Assembly: GCA_015494815.1 (NCBI GenBank)
Contig: WGAK01000234.1
Coordinates: 1 to 10,997 of the forward strand
From: Anaerolineales bacterium
GTDB lineage: Bacteria; Chloroflexota; Anaerolineae; Anaerolineales; DRMV01
Direction: 5' to 3'
Length of the DNA stretch: 10,997 nt
In this document: piece after piece, positions 5,941 to 10,997 of the stretch
Numbering within the stretch: the stretch's first letter is position 1
Layout: each line of letters begins with the position of its first letter
The notes under the pieces: model-generated
The model's input: the letters and a program-made list of their open reading frames with translations, nothing else
Told to the model about the DNA's origin: nothing
Databases searched by the model: none
Program-made: the position numbers and the translations under genes

Positions 5941-8730
5941 TCAAGCCTCCGCCTCGGGAGTGTCCGCCGAAGCCACGGTCGGGGCCGAGCCCTCGTGTTC
6001 TTCCACCTCTTCCCAGCCGGTGACCATGGCCTTGATGTAGGCCGTGGGCGTGGGGCCGGTGGTGGTCAGGTAGATGTGCATGATGACGAAGGCCGCGAAG
6101 GCCCAGGCCGTGAGGGTGTGCAGCGGCGCCAGGAACCGCAGGCCGCCCAGTTTGTCGGCCAGGTCGGGCCGCAATTGGGCGCCGAACATCACCAGGCCGG
6201 TGAGAATCTGCAACGGCAACAGCACATTCAGCAGGCCGAAGTAGGTGATTTGCTGCAGCGGATTCAACTTGCGCCGCGGGCTCTTCTCGAAGGGGTGCGG
6301 CTCGCCGCGGAAGATGCCTCCCAGGTAGTACCTGGCCTGCACGATGGCCTGGTTGAAGAACCCGCGCGGCTGCGGCACGAACTGGCGAATCTCGCCGCTG
6401 GCCAAGTGGTAGAACAGGGCCAGGGCCGCGTTGAGCACCAGGATGATGGCCAGGATGTTGTGCACCCGCACGGCCAGGGGGAAGTCCAGCCAGCCGCCGA
6501 AGGTCTCGGGCCGGTGCACCACCAGGCCGGTGAAGATGAGCAGGATGATGACCACGGCCTGCACCCAGTGCCACAGCCGTTCGTAAAAGCCGTACATGTA
6601 CTCCCGATGCAGGCGCACCTGACCGTGGGCCTGGGCCTCTTGGGCCATCTTCAGGTGGCCCACCAGCCGCAGGCCGCCGTGCACCACCACGCCCAGCAGC
6701 GCGCCCAAGGTCAGCAGCGCGCCCAGCCAGTCAATCCACGGATAGGCCGAATGCCCGAACAGGTAGTACCCGGCCTCTCGAGGCTGCGGGCGGAAGAACA
6801 GGCCGGCCTCGGTGCGCTCCCAGGTGCCGGGGAAGGTGACATGCGCGTTGTAGGCCAGGCTGGGCTCGTCCACCCCCGCGGGCACATACCAGGCCACCTG
6901 CATGGGCGCGGCCAGCCGGGACGATTCGCTGTGGCAGGCCTGGCAATCGCGCACGGCCCAGTTGTGGTCCGCGATGCTGTGATTGATGTTGAAGGCCATG
7001 ACCTCACCGCTCACGCGCGGCTGCGCCAGGCCCAGGGCTTCCAGGTTTTGGGCGATGCGCTGCACCTTGGCGTCGCTGTCCAGGCGCAGTTCGTCGCCTT
7101 GCAGTTGGCCGTCGCCGTTGGCATCGAACACGGCCAGCACATCGTCACGGTAGGCATCGCCGTCCAGGTAAGCCGCGCGCAGCAAGTGCTGCGGTACGGG
7201 CTTGGGCGGGTCGTCGTAAATCCAGTACCACACGCCCACCAGGTTGTAGGGCGCCCACTTTTGGGTGCCGTCGGGCATGGCCTTGAGCAGCGCCACGGGC
7301 TCGAAGCCCACAATCTCATTGTGCACCGGGTCGGTGCCGCCCTGGATGCCGCGCAGGATGCGCCGCGGCTGGCCGTTAGGCAGCACCACGGTCCAGTCCA
7401 CCTGGGCCAGGGCCGGCGCGTGGATTTGCGGCACATGGCAACTCTCGCAAGCCAGTTCCATCATGTGCCGCTCGGTGTAGGGCAGCCAGTCCTCGTGGGA
7501 GGCGCGGGCGTCGTGGCAATCGGAGCAGGCCCGCACCGTGCCCTCGGATTCGGGGTCCACCCACACCTGGCTGCTGTAGCCCCGCGCGAAGTCGTGGTCG
7601 GGTCGCAGCAGGTAATCGCCGATTTCCACGCGGCGGGGGTCATAAGTCAGATAGCGGGGCCGGTCCTCCCACTCTTCTTTGTAGGCGGGGTTGTTCAGTG
7701 CGTGGTGGCAGTCGTTGCACTGCACATCCCGCTCCGCGTGCACATCCCAGGCCCGCTGCAAATCACTCTTGCCCAGGATGTTCATGCCGCTCTCGCTCAC
7801 GCGGTCGGCCGCGAAAATCTGGCCCGTGGTGGCCGTCTCCCACTGCTGCAAATCGCCCGGCCGAATGACCAGGGGCTCGTTGTCACCCTTGGCCTGCACC
7901 ACGCCGTGGCAGAGCGCGCAGTTTTGACTGGTGGGGTCCTGGATGGGCAGGACCTCGCGCGGCACCGAGCCGTCACTCAGGAACATGTCGGTGTTCCACG
8001 CGTAGCCCTGGTCGGTGGCGTGCACCAGGCCGGTGGCGTCCAGGGTCGCGGTGTTGGCCCAGGCGAATTGCCCTGCGGCCAGGGCGGCCAGGCGGGCCTC
8101 ATTGTCGGGGTTGGGCAGGTGGCACAAGAAGCAGTTCATCTCCACCGTGCCCGAAGCGGCCCAATCCCAGGCCTGGGGCTGGCCGTCGGGGCCCAAGACC
8201 GCGGTCTCGGGGTTGTCGGGGTCGGGCGTCAGCGCGGTCAGGGGCTGGCCGTCACGGCTGAGTACGGCCGGGCCGCCGCCGATGTGCCGCGCGCCAAAGC
8301 GCATGAGCCACTCCGGCGTGCCCATGTCCAGCGGCTGGCCCTGGGCGGGCGTGAGGTAGCGGTAGAGCAAGGGGTTCCAGCGCCCGAACAGGCCCGGCGA
8401 TGCATCCCAGGGGTGCGCGGGCTCGGCCTGCTGGCCCGGCGCCCAGGCGCTCAGGCCCACATCCGCGTGATAACTGTGGCTTGCGATGTAGTCCGCGTCG
8501 TGGCACGCGCCGCAGGTCTTGATGGTGGAGACCGGGTTGCCCGTCTCGACCACGGGCTTGCCGTCGGCATCCCGCAGGATGACGGGCGGGTGCATGGGCG
8601 AGCCGCCGCCCGCGGGCGCGGCCGTTGGGGCATCGTCGGCCGCGTAGGCGGTCCAGGCCATCCCCGCGGCCACCAGCAGGACACCAACGCCCACCACCAA
8701 CCACAGCCAAGGTCGTCGCAAAGTCGTCAT
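5941..8730 (-). CDS. Heptaheme cytochrome c fused to a membrane cytochrome b (FdnI/b561-like), quinol-linked electron carrier
   Basis: 929 residues. A signal sequence (hydrophobic core ~8-28, likely cleavage near AYA-AD at 30) exports a ~630-residue domain with seven CXXCH heme motifs at 73, 200, 271, 338, 402, 428 and 596. A first helix lies at ~666-690. Four more helices follow (718-738, 754-776, 830-852, 868-890) and resemble the di-heme b subunits of formate dehydrogenase and Ni-hydrogenase. Candidate heme-b histidines are His721, His757, His775, His871 and His885. Basic loops at 690-712 and 777-822 fit a cytosolic face. The protein would take electrons from quinol and pass them outward, in place of a separate NapC/CymA-type protein. 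Residues 536-547 form a canonical EF-hand loop (DANGDGQLQGDE). The C-terminus is an acidic Ala/Glu tail. The frame is open further upstream to 8913, but only the ATG at 8730 has a Shine-Dalgarno site and a signal peptide, and upstream starts would overlap the octaheme gene. I do not recognise a gene name. Confidence 0.9.
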   Translation of the reverse strand: MTTLRRPWLWLVVGVGVLLVAAGMAWTAYAADDAPTAAPAGGGSPMHPPVILRDADGKPVVETGNPVSTIKTCGACHDADYIASHSYHADVGLSAWAPGQQAEPAHPWDASPGLFGRWNPLLYRYLTPAQGQPLDMGTPEWLMRFGARHIGGGPAVLSRDGQPLTALTPDPDNPETAVLGPDGQPQAWDWAASGTVEMNCFLCHLPNPDNEARLAALAAGQFAWANTATLDATGLVHATDQGYAWNTDMFLSDGSVPREVLPIQDPTSQNCALCHGVVQAKGDNEPLVIRPGDLQQWETATTGQIFAADRVSESGMNILGKSDLQRAWDVHAERDVQCNDCHHALNNPAYKEEWEDRPRYLTYDPRRVEIGDYLLRPDHDFARGYSSQVWVDPESEGTVRACSDCHDARASHEDWLPYTERHMMELACESCHVPQIHAPALAQVDWTVVLPNGQPRRILRGIQGGTDPVHNEIVGFEPVALLKAMPDGTQKWAPYNLVGVWYWIYDDPPKPVPQHLLRAAYLDGDAYRDDVLAVFDANGDGQLQGDELRLDSDAKVQRIAQNLEALGLAQPRVSGEVMAFNINHSIADHNWAVRDCQACHSESSRLAAPMQVAWYVPAGVDEPSLAYNAHVTFPGTWERTEAGLFFRPQPREAGYYLFGHSAYPWIDWLGALLTLGALLGVVVHGGLRLVGHLKMAQEAQAHGQVRLHREYMYGFYERLWHWVQAVVIILLIFTGLVVHRPETFGGWLDFPLAVRVHNILAIILVLNAALALFYHLASGEIRQFVPQPRGFFNQAIVQARYYLGGIFRGEPHPFEKSPRRKLNPLQQITYFGLLNVLLPLQILTGLVMFGAQLRPDLADKLGGLRFLAPLHTLTAWAFAAFVIMHIYLTTTGPTPTAYIKAMVTGWEEVEEHEGSAPTVASADTPEAEA

Positions 8731-8737
8731 GGTCGTT

Positions 8738-8741
8738 CTCC
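8738..8741 (-). promoter_or_regulatory. Ribosome binding site deciding the heptaheme-b start
   Basis: GGAG (minus strand) lies 7 bases before the ATG at 8730. It supports this start over in-frame codons up to 183 bases upstream that lie inside the octaheme gene. Confidence 0.7.
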
Positions 8742-8754
8742 GCTGCCGTGATGA

Positions 8755-8778
8755 GGGCCGCGGGCCCGGCCGCGGCCC
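8755..8778 (-). repeat. Intercistronic GC hairpin between the octaheme and heptaheme-b genes
   Basis: Perfect 9-bp arms (8755-8763 GGGCCGCGG, 8770-8778 CCGCGGCCC) with a 6-base loop lie within the 55-base gap, just after the octaheme stop. There is no T-run. It could adjust relative transcript levels of the first and second genes, or protect the upstream mRNA 3' end. Confidence 0.5.
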
Positions 8779-8785
8779 AAGCGGT

Positions 8786-10228
8786 TCATTTGCTGCTGCT
8801 TTCCCGACCGCCCCATTCCGCGGGGTCGCCCGGATAGCCCAAGGCCTGCCAGTCCAGGCGGCCGTTGGGGCCGTGACAATCGGTGCATTGCAACGCCTGG
8901 TCGGCCGGGGCAATCATGTGCGCTTGCGGATAGAAGAACCAGGTCTCCGCAAAATCCCACTCGCCGCTGAAGGGGATGCCGGCGAACTCCGCGCCCTTCT
9001 CCAGCGCCACCTGCCAGTCGAAGGCATCCCAAAACGCGCCCTTGCCCACGGTCCAGGGCTGCAGCAAGATGCGATATTGGGTGTCGTAGGGCTGGCGCCC
9101 CCGATGCACCTTGAAGGGCCAAATCTTGGCGTTGGGGTCGTGGATGTCGCCGGCCGGCGGGTTAATCATGGTGGGCTTGCTGGGGTCAATCTCGTCGCCC
9201 AGGATGTACCGATAGGACACGGTGCCGTTCCACCAGTAGTATTCGGGCACGATGTTCTTTTCGTAGCGGAAGGAGCCCTTGATTTTCAGATAAGTGTAGT
9301 GGTTCTCGGGGATATCGTCCCGTCCGGCCGTGGACCAGTCCCACCACACCTTGGTGGGCCACTTGCGGGCCGAGTAGGGGATGTGGCAGGTGCTGCACGC
9401 CACGGTGTCGGTGTGGTCGTTGAGCCGGTCGTCTTCGTGAGGCCGGGGGCTGTGGCAATCTTCGCAGGCCACCTGCTCGTGCTTTTCCACCGCAAAGGAG
9501 AGGGCCTGCCCTTTGATTTGGTGGTGCTCGGTGGTGTGGCAGTCCACGCACACCAAGTCATACTTGCCCATGTGGACATCCAGTTCGGGGTCCGGCTCGT
9601 ACAGGCTCTCGTCCAAATCGCCGTGCTTGACCGCGTTGCCGCCACCACCGTTGAAATGGCACCGGCCGCAGTTGTCGCGCGTGGGCGGCCCGCCCACACT
9701 TTGGGCCGCGGCCGTCAGGTCTACGCTGTCCGCGGGCAGGCCGGCCTTGCCCTTGCCGTAGGTGGTCATGTCCGCGTGACAGGCCAGGCAGTCTACATTG
9801 GCCTCGTCTTGAAAGTCGAAGTTGGCGTCGGCCCAGCCATAGCCGATATGGCACTTGGTGCAGCCCGGCCAGTTGCCCTGGATGCCGATGCAGAAGTTGT
9901 TGATGGCGTTCTTCTTGCCCAGTTGGACCTCCTCACCACCCCGCCAGGCGGCCTTCATGGGCTCACTCAGCCAGGTCCAGTGACTGGTCTGCATGACCTC
10001 TTGGGCCGCGTTGGGATGGCATTCCAGGCAAGCGCGGGTCACATCCTGCGGGGTCTCATACGGGCCCGGCATCAGGTTGTGATGGTCCGTGGGGGCCGGG
10101 CGCTCGGGCACATGAGCCCAGGGGTCGCCCGCAGCCCTGGCCTTGGGCAGGAACACGGCCAGGGGCACGAACACGAACAACACAATCCCGCCGAGCAGAA
10201 GGAGCCAAGAAGCCTGAGTACGGTTCAC
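8786..10228 (-). CDS. Octaheme c-type cytochrome, tetrathionate reductase (OTR) family
   Basis: An exported octaheme reductase. The characterised Shewanella OTR reduces tetrathionate, nitrite and hydroxylamine in vitro; its natural substrate is unsettled. Eight CXXCH motifs are seen (67, 123, 147, 187, 227, 255, 278 and 448 of 480 residues). The family block NNFCIGIQGNWPGCTKCH (about 110-127) around heme 2 is present, including a non-heme Cys113 three residues after Asn110. Lys201 in NAVKHGDLD lies 88 residues after that Cys, close to the 89-residue Cys64-Lys153 spacing I recall for OTR, where Lys is the unusual distal heme ligand. The N-terminus is a signal or anchor segment (hydrophobic 8-27, then KARAAGDP). 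I chose the GTG at 10228 because GGAGAGG lies five bases upstream and the signal sequence starts cleanly there. An in-frame GTG at 10276 has no ribosome site and adds a basic stretch. It is the first gene of the four-gene block, 55 bases before its predicted electron donor. Confidence 0.92.
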   Translation of the reverse strand: MNRTQASWLLLLGGIVLFVFVPLAVFLPKARAAGDPWAHVPERPAPTDHHNLMPGPYETPQDVTRACLECHPNAAQEVMQTSHWTWLSEPMKAAWRGGEEVQLGKKNAINNFCIGIQGNWPGCTKCHIGYGWADANFDFQDEANVDCLACHADMTTYGKGKAGLPADSVDLTAAAQSVGGPPTRDNCGRCHFNGGGGNAVKHGDLDESLYEPDPELDVHMGKYDLVCVDCHTTEHHQIKGQALSFAVEKHEQVACEDCHSPRPHEDDRLNDHTDTVACSTCHIPYSARKWPTKVWWDWSTAGRDDIPENHYTYLKIKGSFRYEKNIVPEYYWWNGTVSYRYILGDEIDPSKPTMINPPAGDIHDPNAKIWPFKVHRGRQPYDTQYRILLQPWTVGKGAFWDAFDWQVALEKGAEFAGIPFSGEWDFAETWFFYPQAHMIAPADQALQCTDCHGPNGRLDWQALGYPGDPAEWGGRESSSK

Positions 10229-10233
10229 GGTGA

Positions 10234-10240
10234 CCTCTCC
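10234..10240 (-). promoter_or_regulatory. Ribosome binding site deciding the octaheme GTG start
   Basis: GGAGAGG on the minus strand lies five bases before the GTG at 10228. No comparable site precedes the alternative GTG at 10276. Confidence 0.8.
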
Positions 10241-10291
10241 ACGAAGAGCGAAGCGTCGAATGAAAGGATTTGCCACGCCGATGACGCCCTT

Positions 10292-10297
10292 ATTTTC
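10292..10297 (-). promoter_or_regulatory. Weak candidate -10 for the octaheme operon
   Basis: GAAAAT on the minus strand matches TATAAT at 4 of 6 positions. If used, transcription starts near 10285 and the palindrome at 10320-10335 is centred about -42, the class II activator position. There is no convincing -35. This depends on the palindrome being an activator site. Confidence 0.3.
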
Positions 10298-10319
10298 ATC
10301 CCGTTTTCATGATGCCACC

Positions 10320-10335
10320 AGTGACCATTGTCACT
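10320..10335. promoter_or_regulatory. Perfect palindrome resembling a CRP/FNR-family operator
   Basis: AGTGAC-CATT-GTCACT is a perfect 6-bp inverted repeat. Written as GTGA-N6-TCAC it matches the core of the CRP-type consensus (TGTGA-N6-TCACA), used with variations by several CRP/FNR-family regulators of respiratory genes. It lies 92 bases upstream of the octaheme start, in the AT-richer part of the gap after greA. Which regulator binds cannot be told. Confidence 0.5.
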
Positions 10336-10448
10336 TATCCTTGATTAGAGATATGAAGATACGCGCATAGTCACCATGTGCGCGAGCAAACCGCCGCGAG
10401 GTCGGCCTGGGTCGCCCTACGCGTCCAGGGAGATGCCCGCGACGCGCG

Positions 10449-10476
10449 CGGGCCCGAACCGACGGGTTCGGGCCCG
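10449..10476 (-). terminator. Hairpin terminator of greA
   Basis: Perfect 12-bp arms (10449-10460 CGGGCCCGAACC, 10465-10476 GGTTCGGGCCCG) with a 4-base loop lie 27 bases after the greA stop. There is no T-run on the minus strand; GC-rich sequence follows. It probably limits read-through from greA into the cytochrome block. The remaining gap (10229-10448) holds no supported gene, only the regulatory sites listed. Confidence 0.65.
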
Positions 10477-10503
10477 GCAGGGGGAGCGGTGCGTTGGGAG
10501 AGG

Positions 10504-10971
10504 TTATTCGACGCGCAGAATGCGCACGCGGAAGGTCGCGCCCGGCGCGTGGACTTCGACCACATCACCGGGCTTGTGGCCCAGCAGGGCCTTGCCCAGG
10601 GGCGATTCGTTGGAGATGTACCCTTTGGCCGGGTCGGCTTCGGCTGCGCCCACGATGGTGTAGGTCTCTTCGGGGCCGCCGTCTTCGTCCTGAATCACCA
10701 CCCGGGCCCCCACCTGCACCTCATCGCCCGAAGGGGGTTTCTCGATGACACGGGCCGTGGCCAGCAAGTGCTCCAGTTCGCGGATGCGGCCCTCGACGAA
10801 GGCCTGCTCTTGCTTGGCGGCCTCATACTCCGAGTTTTCGATTAAGTCGCCCCCTTCGGCCAGGGCCTCGTGCAACCGCTGGGCTACTTCTTTCCGCTTC
10901 ACCGTGCGCAGGTAGGCCAGTTCTTCTTTGAGTTTGCGGTAGCCTTCCGGGGTGAGGTAGGTGACGGTCAT
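10504..10971 (-). CDS. greA: Transcription elongation factor GreA
   Basis: Binds in the secondary channel of backtracked RNA polymerase and stimulates transcript cleavage. The 155-residue length is typical (E. coli GreA 158). The N-terminal coiled coil (~1-75) carries the acidic tip in GDLIENSEYEAAKQEQ, with Asp42 and Glu45 matching E. coli Asp41 and Glu44. The C-terminal FKBP-like domain shows VGARVVIQD, YTIVGAAEADP, ISNESPLGKALLGHKPGD and VRILRVE. GreA rather than GreB is favoured by the acidic, non-basic-patch character; this is moderate. The start has GAGGAG a few bases upstream (GAGGAGAGCGT then ATG). It is on the same strand as the cytochrome block but separated by 275 bases with a hairpin and an operator-like site, so it is probably an independent unit. 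Its promoter is beyond the right edge. Confidence 0.95.
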   Translation of the reverse strand: MTVTYLTPEGYRKLKEELAYLRTVKRKEVAQRLHEALAEGGDLIENSEYEAAKQEQAFVEGRIRELEHLLATARVIEKPPSGDEVQVGARVVIQDEDGGPEETYTIVGAAEADPAKGYISNESPLGKALLGHKPGDVVEVHAPGATFRVRILRVE

Positions 10972-10997
10972 ACGCTCTCCTCGGGGATGCCCCCTCA

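Noticed and set aside
5995..8751. Plus-strand open frame of 918 codons opposite the heptaheme-b gene
   Set aside because: It is a shadow of a GC-rich gene: low-complexity His/Gly/Gln/Val composition, no domain, no ribosome site, and the minus strand has seven heme motifs and a signal peptide.
8731..8913. N-terminal extension of the heptaheme-b protein up to 8913
   Set aside because: It would overlap the octaheme gene by about 128 bases, has no ribosome site, and would bury the signal peptide. The ATG at 8730 has GGAG upstream.
4056..10228. Nitrite ammonification (Nrf-type) operon
   Set aside because: There is no pentaheme NrfA-type CXXCK motif and no NrfH. The octaheme protein has the OTR layout and its partners are sulfur-related, though nitrite reduction as a side activity stays possible.
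10229..10276. N-terminal extension of the octaheme protein starting at GTG 10276
   Set aside because: No Shine-Dalgarno site precedes it, and a strong one precedes the GTG at 10228, where the signal sequence begins.
8729..10312. Plus-strand open frame of 527 codons opposite the octaheme gene
   Set aside because: Composition is a reverse-complement artefact of the CXXCH-rich gene, and no family is recognisable.
10341..10357. TTGAT half-site read as an FNR box
   Set aside because: The partner half (ATCAA) is missing at the right spacing; only the nearby GTGA-N6-TCAC palindrome is symmetric.

Overview
The window is GC-rich bacterial DNA that is almost fully coding. No rRNA, tRNA, CRISPR array, insertion sequence or phage gene was seen. 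GC-rich codon use, full Shine-Dalgarno sites, extended -10 promoters and the gene set suggest a free-living bacterium with a respiratory sulfur or nitrogen metabolism. A Chloroflexota (Anaerolineae-like) origin is my guess from protein style; I could not test it.

Left part (1-2486, minus strand). A probable promoter at the left edge fires out of the window. Next to it is a compact three-gene operon read leftward: a HAD-family phosphatase, a 3-methyladenine DNA glycosylase (AAG/Mpg family) and enoyl-ACP reductase FabI. It ends in a clear Rho-independent terminator. Its promoter carries a TGG-TATAAT extended -10 placed so close to the ATG that the mRNA should be nearly leaderless. Middle (2562-4024, plus strand): one GPH-type (MFS_2) sodium/proton sugar symporter, divergent from the operon and closed by a perfect 13-bp hairpin.

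Right part (4056-10228, minus strand) is the interesting block. Four tightly spaced genes are read leftward in this order: (1) an octaheme c-type cytochrome of the tetrathionate reductase (OTR) family; (2) a 929-residue fusion of a seven-CXXCH cytochrome domain to a membrane cytochrome b of the FdnI/b561 type; (3) a half-size YeeE/YedE sulfur-transport membrane protein; (4) a second YeeE/YedE half fused to a rhodanese-like domain that has lost its catalytic cysteine but ends in a Gly-Gly-Gly-Cys-Gly tail. Together they look like one membrane-anchored module. The b subunit would take electrons from the quinol pool, the heptaheme domain would carry them outward, the octaheme protein would reduce a sulfur oxyanion (tetrathionate or similar) or an N-oxide, and the YeeE pair would move or relay the thiosulfate or sulfane sulfur. 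The physiological substrate is not shown by sequence.

The block is preceded by an AT-richer intergenic region with a perfect CRP/FNR-family-like palindrome, so it may be conditionally activated. Upstream of that, greA (transcript-cleavage factor) lies on the same strand and ends with its own 12-bp hairpin. Five of the gene ends in the window are followed by long, perfect GC stem-loops, of which only the one after fabI has a U-tract.
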